A stretch of 35,612 nucleotides of DNA. It comes from JBBQKP01 sp038326995. Lineage in GTDB: Bacteria; Planctomycetota; Phycisphaerae; Tepidisphaerales; Tepidisphaeraceae. This document shows, piece by piece, positions 15,954-24,861 of this stretch. The notes beneath the pieces are model-generated. The model worked only from the letters and a program-made list of their open reading frames with translations, searched no databases and was not told the origin of the DNA. The number at the start of each line of letters is the position of its first letter. Position 1 is the first letter of the stretch. Made by a program: the position numbers and the translations under genes. The stretch is from positions 1 through 35,612 of the forward strand of contig JBBQKP010000007.1 of NCBI GenBank assembly GCA_038326995.1. Direction: 5' to 3'.

Positions 15954-18900
15954 CTACCGCCGCATTCTTACGTCCATCCCGCGTAAATCTTTCACCTGAC
16001 CTGTCGCGACATCCCACTTGATGCCGCTGAAGCGTGCGCTGGACAGGCCGTCTTCTGTGAATAATTCCACCCCGCCCGATTGGTCACCCGATGCCGACGC
16101 CACGTTCGTCGCGGCATCAAATTCGATCCGGGCGGCATCAAAACTTAAATCCTTGCTCCGCACCGCCACCTGACCGACGGCCTGCGCGAAGAGCAGTCGA
16201 AGAGATCCGTCGCCGGACTTTGGTGTTCCATCTTCCTTGCTGAAAAGTCGCAAAGGCGTGAGTCTCAATTTGATCTCTTCTGCAAACAGGCGCGTCACGT
16301 CCGGGGCGATCGGCTGGTCGACCTGTGCGACTTGCTCGACCGCAATCACCGCGTCTCCCTTGAAGCTCAATTCGCCTTTGTCGAGTCTCCATACGAGCGA
16401 ATCATTCCAGGAGACGGCACCGGTTCCCAACGTCTCTGCTGCAACTTCGGTTCTTGATTGATCGGGCTTCGGCGCTGTGAGGCCTGATCCGACGCCGCCC
16501 GAAAATCGAAGCCCCTCAAGAAGCATTCGGCCCTTGCCTGGCAACGTCACCGTCTGGCTCGTCGCATCCACCTGAGCTTCGTCGACGATCAACGTCATCT
16601 TGGAAAGTCGATCCGCAACCGGGTCGTTCGTTTGCGTCTGGATGCGGGTCTTACCCGTCACCGTCGCGCTTCGAAACACAAGCTCGGACAACCCGGAATC
16701 AATTGGGCCGGACTGGGCTGGCACAATTGGCTTCGCAGATGTCGGCATCTTGCCCGGCTCGAATAAGACGACCGCCTTCTCACCCGTGATCGTTACGACG
16801 CGGCCCTCTTCAGTGCTGCTGCGAATCTCCACGCCGCCGTCGATCAGTGCCTCCGACGATGCGGGCACGTATCGCATCGTCCCGAGCCAGGCAAGCGTCA
16901 TCAATTGTCCGTCCGCACTCTTCTGCTCGATCGAGCCTGGAAGCGGCGCGGTCAGCGAATTGTCTGCAACGCCAAGCATGAGCTCCGCCCCGGAAATCGA
17001 GCCTTCTGGCGTCGACACGCGCGCGGGCGATCCACTGAGTTTGAGAACGCCGGCCGGCTTGTCTGGTCCCTGGTCAAGCACAACGGACTCTCCGATGATC
17101 GTCATGTCGTCGCGGGTGATCGTTACGCCGTCGGTAATCTCGAGCGATCGAAACTGCTCGAACCACTCTCGCTTGACGGGTGGCTTGCTCACGTCGACTT
17201 GTGCCGCCAATCCGACGCGACTCGGCTCGGCCGTCAATCGCCCGGCCTTCAGCAAAGCGCCGTCAGAGTTCAGCAAAACACTCCCGCTCGCGTCGATCCG
17301 TTCCACTTCCGGCTGTCCACCGTCGATCGGCTGCGCGTCAGAAAAAGTCACCTGCACTCGATCGCACGTGAGCTGCTGCTGATTCCCGCGTTCATCGGTC
17401 GATTGAATATTCACCTCTTTCGATGCTGTCAGCGAAGCGATGCCCATGAAATCGAGCGAAGGCATCAATTCAAGTTGGTCACGCTTAGAAGTCGCGGCAG
17501 TGTCGATTGGTTTTGGTTGCGGACGACTTTCGAGAGACAGGTTCTGCGCGAAAACGCCGAGATCTCGACGGTACACGCGGACGTCGCCCGTGAACTCCGC
17601 GCTGGAAAGCCGCATTGCATCTGCAGATTGATCGATACGGACCCGCGCTGATTCTTTCCACTCGATTTGATCGCCTTGCGTTGCCGCTTGATTCGGCTCG
17701 GTCGAAGTGGAGGCAGAGATGGAGCCCGCGCCGTCCATGACGATGCTGCCGCGGTTGGAATCGAAGTCGACAGACTTAGCAGTGACGACCGAACCCTTTG
17801 CGTCGCGAAGCGTGACTGCTTCCACCGCCAGACCGGCCGAGAGCTTCATCGAGAGCGGACCGCTCGACCCGGTGATGAGCTGAAGCCGATGACCGGCGAT
17901 CGAAACGCCCTGCCGCTCGACTGACAGTGGGCTGCCCTGAACTTCCATCCCGTACGCACCCTCGGGAAGTTCAAGCGTCATGTCAGGTGTGACACGAAGG
18001 CTTCCCGTCCAAACGACTTCCAGTGGCTGGGCCGGGGCGTCGGGATTGGATCGATCTTTCTGATCGGCTTCTTTTTTGTCAGCAGTCGCACGTGCGTGAG
18101 CTTGAGGTTGTTCAACTGGCAATTGTTGAACGCGATCATTCGGGCCGCCCAGACGTAAAAGCACTTCGAGCGTGTCGCCGCGAACCAATTGCGTTTCGCC
18201 TTCACGCACGACGACCTGATCGCTGAAGCGGGCGCGGTAGACTGGAAACCGCCGTTTGAATTTCGCAAGGCGCGCTTCTTCTTTCGCGGCTTCTTCCTTT
18301 GCTGCTTCAGAAGTCGCCGCGTCCGGCGAAGCTTCCTGCAGCATGCCCGTGCCCGCCGCCAGAACCAGTGCGGAGATGGAAGGACTTGATGAGAGGCTCG
18401 AACGAAGGTCCGACGTGGGTGTGTGACTGGCGACCGCGATGATGTCATTCATTTGACGATCATCTCGTCGGCTGATTCCACCAATTTGTCCTGGACGTTT
18501 GACCAGCAGACGCTTGCCGTGGGCGATCTCCAGCATCTCCAGCCGCGAGTCGCGCCCGTTCCACGCCAGTGACAGTCCCGTGCCGTCAAAATCGTAATCT
18601 CTGCCTCGCACCGTGACGGGAATTTTATCGCCCGCAGTCATCACTCCATCGATCAGCGCGGCCTGAGTTTGAATGCGAAATTGCAGCGAATCAAAGCTCA
18701 GATTCGGGACTACTACACTCAGCACGGCCTTGTCCAGAGGAAGTGTCTCAAAAAGCTCGATCGTCACGTTAAGCATCTCACCGCGGCTGGGCATCTTGCC
18801 GTCGAAAGCACCATCGGCTGTCGGTTTTGCAGTATTGTTAGGATCTTCATCGACGATGACACGCGCCTGCTCGCCGCGAAGAACGATCGCGCCGCCCGTA

Positions 18901-19214
18901 TCAAGAAAGAACGTCGCAACAGGCTCTTGAATCTCGACGGTTCCATCGCGCTGCGGCTCGTACTTACGCGCGAGAAACTTAGAAACCAGTTTTCCAGTCT
19001 TGGGATCGATCGTCTCGACGGCGATGTCGTTGCCCGCCCCGACCACCGGCCCACCGTTCGCCGCAAACGGCGTGTCGGTGGGCATCGTTGTAAGCCTGGT
19101 GTCTCGCGGCTTCTCTTTCGAAACGGTCACCTGAGGCGGATTCGAAAACAGAAATAAGTAGAACGCCGAACCCAGCAGGATCAGCACGGCTAACGCAATA
19201 AGTAAAGATCGCAT
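15954..19214 (-). CDS. Very large OstA/LptC-like envelope protein
   Basis: 1086 residues; the ATG at 19214 has AAGGAG four bases upstream. Residues 3-26 form one membrane anchor, and the rest should lie in the periplasm. The body is Ser/Thr/Asp-rich beta-type sequence with recurring OstA-like lines, for example G-D-V-R-V-Y-R-R-D-L-G-V-F-A-Q-N-L and A-S-G-S-V-L-L-N-S-D-G-A-L-L-K-A-G. These are the short strands that build the beta-jellyroll of LptA/LptC/LptD-N. An Ala/Glu/Lys-rich segment lies near 300-320. LptC itself has about 190 residues, so this would be several jellyrolls in one chain. It follows kdsD by 58 bases, matching the kdsD-kdsC-lptC-lptA-lptB order of E. coli, which supports an LPS-transport role. 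Low similarity to any family keeps the call tentative. Confidence 0.65.
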   Translation of the reverse strand: MRSLLIALAVLILLGSAFYLFLFSNPPQVTVSKEKPRDTRLTTMPTDTPFAANGGPVVGAGNDIAVETIDPKTGKLVSKFLARKYEPQRDGTVEIQEPVATFFLDTGGAIVLRGEQARVIVDEDPNNTAKPTADGAFDGKMPSRGEMLNVTIELFETLPLDKAVLSVVVPNLSFDSLQFRIQTQAALIDGVMTAGDKIPVTVRGRDYDFDGTGLSLAWNGRDSRLEMLEIAHGKRLLVKRPGQIGGISRRDDRQMNDIIAVASHTPTSDLRSSLSSSPSISALVLAAGTGMLQEASPDAATSEAAKEEAAKEEARLAKFKRRFPVYRARFSDQVVVREGETQLVRGDTLEVLLRLGGPNDRVQQLPVEQPQAHARATADKKEADQKDRSNPDAPAQPLEVVWTGSLRVTPDMTLELPEGAYGMEVQGSPLSVERQGVSIAGHRLQLITGSSGPLSMKLSAGLAVEAVTLRDAKGSVVTAKSVDFDSNRGSIVMDGAGSISASTSTEPNQAATQGDQIEWKESARVRIDQSADAMRLSSAEFTGDVRVYRRDLGVFAQNLSLESRPQPKPIDTAATSKRDQLELMPSLDFMGIASLTASKEVNIQSTDERGNQQQLTCDRVQVTFSDAQPIDGGQPEVERIDASGSVLLNSDGALLKAGRLTAEPSRVGLAAQVDVSKPPVKREWFEQFRSLEITDGVTITRDDMTIIGESVVLDQGPDKPAGVLKLSGSPARVSTPEGSISGAELMLGVADNSLTAPLPGSIEQKSADGQLMTLAWLGTMRYVPASSEALIDGGVEIRSSTEEGRVVTITGEKAVVLFEPGKMPTSAKPIVPAQSGPIDSGLSELVFRSATVTGKTRIQTQTNDPVADRLSKMTLIVDEAQVDATSQTVTLPGKGRMLLEGLRFSGGVGSGLTAPKPDQSRTEVAAETLGTGAVSWNDSLVWRLDKGELSFKGDAVIAVEQVAQVDQPIAPDVTRLFAEEIKLRLTPLRLFSKEDGTPKSGDGSLRLLFAQAVGQVAVRSKDLSFDAARIEFDAATNVASASGDQSGGVELFTEDGLSSARFSGIKWDVATGQVKDLRGMDVRMRR

Positions 19215-19272
19215 GGCACTCCTTCGCCTGAATTGATTGTTCCACTATTCCTCATCTGCCCGACTTACGCAT

Positions 19273-20304
19273 TTACTTCATCGCACGCTTCTCGACGGGC
19301 GTATCCAGCATTCGCAGGATCACGAGATCCTGCACGTCGATCAGCCCGACGGGTGCGTTCACGTCGTCGACGACCGGCAACTCGTCGATGCGATACTGGT
19401 GCATGACGGCAAGCGCCTCGCTCGCCAGTGCGCTATCCTTGATCCGTTTGGGGTTTCGCGTCATCACGTCGCCGACGCGCGTTGCCATCGCGCCAGGCGG
19501 GTCGCGTTCGACCAATCGCCGAAGGTCGCCGTCGGAGAAGAAACCGCTGAGTGATCCATTCGCATCGACAAGAATTACCCCGCCGCTGCGACGCTTGATG
19601 CGGCTGACTTCGCTCAGAACTTGTCCGACGGTCGACGAGTCTTTGGCGACGGGAAGATTTTCGTTGATACGAAACGTCATCGCCTCCGACACCTTGAGCA
19701 GCTTTCGGCCCAGCTGACCGGCCGGGTGGAATCTCGCGAAATCTTCCGCAGAGAATTGCCGCGCCTGCATGACTGTTAGTGCGAGTGCATCTCCCAGAGC
19801 GAGCATCGCCGTCGTGCTGGCGCTTGGGGCCAGTCCGAGCGGGCACGCCTCTGGAACCTTGCCGGTGACGATGGTGACGTCGGCGTGTCTGCCCAGAGTG
19901 CTCGCGGTCGACGCGGTGACCGCGATCACTGGATGGCCCAGCCGCTTGACGATCGACAGCAGCCGGATGATTTCATCGCTCTCGCCCGAGCTGGAGAGGA
20001 GCAGGATGATGTCGCCCTCGCGTACCGCGCCGACGTCGCCGTGCACGGCGTCGGCCGAATCGAGAAAGTGCGAAGGCGTGCCCGTCGAGGCGAAGGTCGC
20101 GACGAGCTTACGCGCGATGTGCCCGGCCTTGCCCACGCCGCTCGCCTGAAGGCAGCCCTTGCATTCGAGAATCAGATCGACGCCGCGCGAGAACGCTTCA
20201 CCGACCGCAGACGACATTGCCAGCACGGCCGCCGCTTCAATTTCGATCACCTGCCGCGCGAATCGCAGCCGCTGTTCCTGAGTATGAAGAAGCGAATCGG
20301 GCAT
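19273..20304 (-). CDS. kdsD: Arabinose-5-phosphate isomerase (SIS plus two CBS domains)
   Basis: 343 residues, close to the usual 320-330. It interconverts ribulose-5-phosphate and arabinose-5-phosphate, the first step to Kdo of lipopolysaccharide. The SIS domain shows SGVGKAG (55-61), the TGTPSHF ... H-G-D-V-G stretch (74-92, His88 being the family's catalytic-site histidine), S-S-S-G-E-S (104-109) and A-C-P-L-G-L-A-P-S-A-S-T-T (153-165). F-H-P-A-G-Q-L-G-R (192-200) closes it. Two CBS domains follow (about 207-262 and 275-335; M-T-R-N-P-K-R-I opens the second). The gene after it is the OstA/LptC-like protein. GutQ is a paralogue with the same fold; the LPS context favours KdsD. Confidence 0.93.
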   Translation of the reverse strand: MPDSLLHTQEQRLRFARQVIEIEAAAVLAMSSAVGEAFSRGVDLILECKGCLQASGVGKAGHIARKLVATFASTGTPSHFLDSADAVHGDVGAVREGDIILLLSSSGESDEIIRLLSIVKRLGHPVIAVTASTASTLGRHADVTIVTGKVPEACPLGLAPSASTTAMLALGDALALTVMQARQFSAEDFARFHPAGQLGRKLLKVSEAMTFRINENLPVAKDSSTVGQVLSEVSRIKRRSGGVILVDANGSLSGFFSDGDLRRLVERDPPGAMATRVGDVMTRNPKRIKDSALASEALAVMHQYRIDELPVVDDVNAPVGLIDVQDLVILRMLDTPVEKRAMK

Positions 20305-20391
20305 GTTTCAGAAAGATAACCCAAACCAATCGCTTGTTCATCTTGCTGAGACAATTTGAGCTTTACTGCTGTGTGCCCTTACTTTCCGGCG

Positions 20392-22893
20392 ATGGACCGT
20401 GTGATGTTCGATCGATTCATTCGGCTCTATCCCAGCGTTCCAGCGGGCGTCGCGTTCATGCTCGGAATCGCTTTGAGCCAGACGTTGCCGATCACGCCCG
20501 CGCTTTGGCTCGCGTGTTCAGTTTTCACCTTCGCAATTCTTCTGCTCTCACACCGGCTGCAGTTGCAGAGGTGCTTCGTTGCTTTTTTGGTCGCGGCGTT
20601 CACGTCACTCGGACTTTTCCTCGGTCAAACCGCACAGCATCAGTTTACCGACGACCAAGTCGGCAGATTCGTCAGCGACACGCCGCAGCTCGCACGTCTA
20701 AGACTCTATCTTCCGCACGAGCCCGAATTGCGTGCCCAGTCTTTCGGGCAGCGACTCGTTACGCCGCAGCGGCAAGCCACCATCGCGTCGGCTCGGGAGA
20801 TTCTCACCACAGCCGGCTGGCAACCCTGTGACGGCGAGATTCTCGTGCAGATTCAACAACCTCACGCACGTCTGGCGGCGGGTCAGACGATCGAAGCGTT
20901 GGGCTTCCTGCAGCAGCCCGGTAAGGCCGCCAACCCCGGGCAGTTCGACTGGCAACACTACTACCGACGTCAGGGCATATTGGCGTCGCTGGTCATTCGA
21001 GAATCCGCGCAGATTGCGATTCTCAAAGAGGCATCGCCGCCACTGCTGACGACGCTTCGGTCACGCGTTCGTCAACTGCTGTCTGCCGGGTTCGAGCAGG
21101 AACAGCGCGTCGATCATGCGCTGCTGCAGATGCTTCTGCTGGGCGATTACGACCCGGAGCTTCGCGACATTCGAGACCAGTTTCGCGCGACCGGTACGGG
21201 CCATCACCTGGCAATCAGCGGCATGCACGTCGCGGTGGCCGGTGCGTTCGTGCTGTGCATGCTGCGACTGATCGGGCTATCGCTGCGAACAAGTTGGTTC
21301 ATTGCTGCCCTGTTCGTAGTGATGTACGGAGCCGTCGCGATGCCCAGCGCTTCGGTCTTGCGATCGGTGATTTTGTTCGTCATCGCAAGCATGGTGCTTT
21401 TGGCAAGGCGGTCGAGTCATGCGGTTCAGTTGCTCTTCGTCGCGGCGATTGCGCTTTTATTTTTCCAGCCGCTCGATCTGTTTGACGCGGGATTTCAGTT
21501 GAGCTTTGGCACAGTCCTGGCGCTGGTTCTCTTGACGCGTCCGATCACGATGTTGCTGCTGGGCCGGCGCGACCCGCTTCTGATTCATAAGGAGATTGAA
21601 CTCTTGCCCGATCTGGTTCGCGTGGGCCGGTGGATGGATGAAAAGACGCTGGCCATTGCGTGCGCGGGTATCGTCGCGTGGCTTGCGAGCATGCCGCTCG
21701 TCGGCATTCACTTTTCGCAGCTCAATCCGTGGCAGGTTCCTGCGAGCATTCTGCTGGCTCCGCTGGTCGCGTTCACGATCGTCGCGGGCGTTGCGAAGGT
21801 TTTGGTCAGCGCGATCGTCCCGCCGCTATCGGGTGTGATGGCGGACATTGCGGGCTTTGGCGCGTGGACGATGAGAGTCTCCGCAGAGCAGCTCGCACGG
21901 CTGCCTGCATCGGACGTGCCGCTTCCCGCTCCGTCGGCGTTCATCGCGATTCTATGCTGGGCGTCGATGATCGCTGCTGTGGTTCGCTGGCCGCTCTCGA
22001 GCATGCGGTGGGCCGCGAGACTTAGCGTGCCGGTGTGCTTTTCGATCATGCTGGTCGGGCCCTACATCGGCTGGACCACCGCCCCGGGTCACGGCCCGTC
22101 GACATCGCTCCGCGTCACCCTCATGAGCGTCGGCGCGGGTCAGGTCGCGCTGATCGAATCGCCCGGCAGCGCACGTCCGACGCTGATCGATTGCGGAAGT
22201 TCATCGCTTTCAGATTTGTTCAGCAACGCCATACAGCCCGTGCTGCGCGATGCCGGCGTCACGCGACTCGGGCGCGTGTTCATCAGCCACAGCAACACCG
22301 ACCACTTCAGCGCCGCCGCCGAGGTGGTGGATGCGTATGACGCGACGGAGGTGCTGGTGTCGCGCGGGTTCGACGACATTGAAACGCCCGAGTCGCGAAC
22401 AATGCTCCGGCTGCTCCAGCAACTCGATCGCCCGCCACGTGAAGTCCGTGCGGGCGACGTCATACCGCTGGGCGAGCAAACTTCCATTCGCGTGCTCGGC
22501 CCGGACGACAAATCACTTACCGGATTCGAATTGAACGATCGCTCGCTCGTGCTGAAGCTCGAACACGCGGGCAGATCTATTCTCTTTCCCGGCGACATCC
22601 AGAACATGGGCATGCGAAGACTCCTTTCTAATGACCCCGAAATTTTACGCGCCGATGTGCTCGTCGCGCCGCATCACGGCTCCGTCGAACGCACGACCGG
22701 CGATTTCATCCGTGCGGTCGGTCCTGACGTAATTGTCTCTAGCAACGACCGAACGCTTTCGACCAAGCAGAAGGATTTCGACGTACTGGTGAAATCCATG
22801 AATTTGCGATTTCTTCGGACCCACTCCAGTGGCGCGATCACGATCGAGATCAACAGCAAGGGCGAGGTTTTCGTCGTTCCCTTCTTGCAATAA
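20392..22893 (+). CDS. comEC: ComEC/Rec2-family DNA-uptake channel
   Basis: I choose the ATG at 20392 (833 residues); an in-frame TTG at 20356 and an ATG at 20404 are alternatives, none with a strong Shine-Dalgarno sequence. Order: N-terminal helices (about 18-80), a DUF4131-like soluble domain (about 90-210), the Competence domain of 8-10 helices (about 225-560; the phrase T-G-H-H-L-A-I-S-G-M-H is diagnostic), and a C-terminal metallo-beta-lactamase domain (about 570-833). There the metal motif reads H-S-N-T-D-H and later L-F-P-G-D-I and P-H-H-G-S. ComEC carries single-stranded DNA across the inner membrane; the C-terminal domain may degrade the other strand. It is divergent from kdsD and six bases from the frame of the rhomboid gene. 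Confidence 0.93.
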   Translation: MDRVMFDRFIRLYPSVPAGVAFMLGIALSQTLPITPALWLACSVFTFAILLLSHRLQLQRCFVAFLVAAFTSLGLFLGQTAQHQFTDDQVGRFVSDTPQLARLRLYLPHEPELRAQSFGQRLVTPQRQATIASAREILTTAGWQPCDGEILVQIQQPHARLAAGQTIEALGFLQQPGKAANPGQFDWQHYYRRQGILASLVIRESAQIAILKEASPPLLTTLRSRVRQLLSAGFEQEQRVDHALLQMLLLGDYDPELRDIRDQFRATGTGHHLAISGMHVAVAGAFVLCMLRLIGLSLRTSWFIAALFVVMYGAVAMPSASVLRSVILFVIASMVLLARRSSHAVQLLFVAAIALLFFQPLDLFDAGFQLSFGTVLALVLLTRPITMLLLGRRDPLLIHKEIELLPDLVRVGRWMDEKTLAIACAGIVAWLASMPLVGIHFSQLNPWQVPASILLAPLVAFTIVAGVAKVLVSAIVPPLSGVMADIAGFGAWTMRVSAEQLARLPASDVPLPAPSAFIAILCWASMIAAVVRWPLSSMRWAARLSVPVCFSIMLVGPYIGWTTAPGHGPSTSLRVTLMSVGAGQVALIESPGSARPTLIDCGSSSLSDLFSNAIQPVLRDAGVTRLGRVFISHSNTDHFSAAAEVVDAYDATEVLVSRGFDDIETPESRTMLRLLQQLDRPPREVRAGDVIPLGEQTSIRVLGPDDKSLTGFELNDRSLVLKLEHAGRSILFPGDIQNMGMRRLLSNDPEILRADVLVAPHHGSVERTTGDFIRAVGPDVIVSSNDRTLSTKQKDFDVLVKSMNLRFLRTHSSGAITIEINSKGEVFVVPFLQ

Positions 22894-22919
22894 CTTTCGT
22901 GTCGCCGAAGGTTGTATTC

Positions 22920-23930
22920 ATGAGACTGATCGGAACCTTACCAGACCAGGCCAACGCGACTCGACTCAGCGATTATTTCGTCGCACAGCGTTTGCCTAAC
23001 CACGTCGACCAATCGCGGACAGGTGAGTACGAAATCTGGATCGAGCGCGACGACGATGTTGAGAAAGCTCAGGCGGAATATGTTGCCTATCGATCGAACC
23101 CGACCGACCCGCGCTTCGATGGCGCGAGCACGATCGCCAAGAAGCTCCGCACGCAGGAACAGAAGCAGACCGAGAAACGGCGGAAACAGTTCGTCGATGT
23201 GCGGACGCAACACGCACAATACGGCAACTCTGTTGTCACATTCGCATTGATTGCCATCTGTGTCGCCGTCGCATTCTTGTCGAAGCTAAACATGGTCCCT
23301 GCCGATCAGCCGACTCCTGCCGTCACCACCGCCCTGCTGTTCCAGACGCCCGACGCAGCGATGCGAACGATCGACTCGTCTCCGTTGGATAGGCGATTTA
23401 CGGGCGAACGTCCTCCTTCCTTTTCGACCATGTTTTCCACCGTCACGTCGGGTCAGATCTGGCGCACCATCACGCCGATGTTCATCCACTTCGGGCCCGT
23501 CCACATTCTGTTCAACATGATGATGCTCTATCAGATCGGCGGCGTTCTGGAGCGCGTTCGAGGACCCGGGCGATTCCTGACTCTCGTCATCGCGGCCGCG
23601 CTGATTAGTAATCTTACCGAAGCACTCTGGGTCGTCTTCGGGCCGTTCAACAAGGTCGGTTTTGCCATGTTCGGCGGAATGAGCGGCGTGAACTACGCGC
23701 TCTTTGGTTACGCGTGGATGCTCGGCACGTACAGGCCCGGCCTGGGAATTCGCCTGAACCAGCAGACCGTCGGCCTGATGCTGGGATGGCTCGTGCTCTG
23801 CATGACCGGTCTCGTCGGCAATATCGCCAACGCCGCTCACGTGGGCGGATTGATCGTGGGCGTCATCGCAGGAGGCTGGCCCGAAGTGGCCAGGCGTCTG
23901 AACATCCGCGGCGGCATGCGGATCGGCTAA
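22920..23930 (+). CDS. Rhomboid-family intramembrane serine protease, GlpG-like
   Basis: The ATG at 22920 gives MRLIGTLPDQ, the usual beginning of the cytoplasmic GlpG-type N domain, with AAGG nine bases upstream; the GTG at 22899 would add seven residues. 336 residues. Residues 1-70 form the N domain, 75-95 a charged linker, and helix 1 is about 104-122. The rhomboid core carries H-F-G-P-V-H-I-L-F-N (His195 and Asn199), G-G-M-S-G with catalytic Ser255, and N-A-A-H-V-G-G with catalytic His307. The G-x-S-G and His dyad are intact, so it should be active. A loop of about 60 residues (125-180) between helix 1 and helix 2 is longer than a minimal rhomboid. It starts 26 bases after comEC and may share its transcript. 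Confidence 0.9.
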   Translation: MRLIGTLPDQANATRLSDYFVAQRLPNHVDQSRTGEYEIWIERDDDVEKAQAEYVAYRSNPTDPRFDGASTIAKKLRTQEQKQTEKRRKQFVDVRTQHAQYGNSVVTFALIAICVAVAFLSKLNMVPADQPTPAVTTALLFQTPDAAMRTIDSSPLDRRFTGERPPSFSTMFSTVTSGQIWRTITPMFIHFGPVHILFNMMMLYQIGGVLERVRGPGRFLTLVIAAALISNLTEALWVVFGPFNKVGFAMFGGMSGVNYALFGYAWMLGTYRPGLGIRLNQQTVGLMLGWLVLCMTGLVGNIANAAHVGGLIVGVIAGGWPEVARRLNIRGGMRIG

Positions 23931-23935
23931 GACAC

Positions 23936-23965
23936 TCGATCACTTTCGATCACGCTCGATCACGC
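23936..23965. repeat. Three tandem copies of a 10-base unit at a convergent junction
   Basis: TCGATCACTT, TCGATCACGC and TCGATCACGC follow each other at 23936, 23946 and 23956. The last copy runs into the stop codon of folD (23960-23962). The rhomboid stop is five bases before the first copy. Confidence 0.85.
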
Positions 23966-24829
23966 TACAGACCCCAGCTTCTCCGCCGCCCTTACAGTGT
24001 TGAGCAGCAGCATCGCCACAGTCATCGGCCCGACGCCGCCGGGCACGGGCGAGAGATACGCCGCCTTGTCCTTCACGTCTTCGAAGTTCACATCGCCGAT
24101 GGTTTTTGTCGTTCCGTCCAGCGTCGTCACGCGATTAATCCCGACGTCGATCACGACCGCGCCCTCGCGCACATGATCCGCCGCGATCAGATTCGGCACG
24201 CCCGCCGCGACGATGAGAATATCCGCTCGGCGTGTATGAGATTTCAGATCGCGCGTCAGCTTATGGCAGATCGTCACCGTCGCGCCCATCTGCGTCAGTA
24301 ACATCGCGGCCGGCCTGCCCGCGATCGCGCTCGCGCCCACCACGCACGCCTCCGCGCCTTCGACGCGATAGCCCGTGCTCTCGACCAGCCGAATCGCCGC
24401 CAGCGCCGTGCACGGCGCGATCTGCTGCTGCCCGTAAACGACATATCCGATGTTTGCGGGCGAGACGCCTTCGACGTCTTTCTCCACCGCAATTATGTGC
24501 TGCAGTCGCGTCGGCTCGATGCCCGCGGGAAGCGGAAGGTGAAGCATGATCCCCGTCACGTTCGGATCACGATTCAGTCGATCGACCTCTGCCGCCAATT
24601 TCTCGAACGTCGAATTGGCCGGAAGTTTTTCCAGCGAGTAATCGATCCCGATCTCGCGGCACGTCGCGCCTTGCCGCTGTGCATAAATCTCACCCGCCGG
24701 TGCGGAACTCGCCAGGACCGCCACCAGTTTCACCGGCCGCCCCGACGCACGCAGATTCGCCACGCGCTCATGAAGTTCAGAGCGAATGGCCGAGGCGAGA
24801 AGATTTCCGTCGATGATCTGTGCGGGCAT
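23960..24829 (-). CDS. folD: FolD-family methylene-tetrahydrofolate dehydrogenase with altered active site
   Basis: 289 residues, normal FolD length. FolD normally oxidises 5,10-methylene-THF with NADP and then hydrolyses the methenyl product. The fold is clear: L-P-L-P (98-101), V-E-K-D-V-E-G (115-121), P-C-T (139-141), V-V-G-A-S-A-I-A-G (163-171), V-I-D-V-G-I-N (226-232), G-D-V-N-F (245-249) and the strong signature P-V-P-G-G-V-G-P-M-T (261-270). However, by alignment with human MTHFD1 as I remember it, Lys56 is Gln53, Gln100 is His97, Asp125 is Glu120 and the NADP-contact Arg173 is Ala166, while Tyr52 is kept as Tyr49. Cyclohydrolase activity is therefore doubtful. It is 32 bases downstream of scpA on the same strand. 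Confidence 0.85.
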   Translation of the reverse strand: MPAQIIDGNLLASAIRSELHERVANLRASGRPVKLVAVLASSAPAGEIYAQRQGATCREIGIDYSLEKLPANSTFEKLAAEVDRLNRDPNVTGIMLHLPLPAGIEPTRLQHIIAVEKDVEGVSPANIGYVVYGQQQIAPCTALAAIRLVESTGYRVEGAEACVVGASAIAGRPAAMLLTQMGATVTICHKLTRDLKSHTRRADILIVAAGVPNLIAADHVREGAVVIDVGINRVTTLDGTTKTIGDVNFEDVKDKAAYLSPVPGGVGPMTVAMLLLNTVRAAEKLGSVA

Positions 24830-24861
24830 ATTCGTTTGATTTCGTCTGTTGATTCGCTGCT

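Noticed and set aside
22920..23930. Inactive rhomboid, since the motif reads GMSG and not GASG
   Set aside because: The consensus is GxSG; Ser255 and His307 are both present, so an active protease is more likely.
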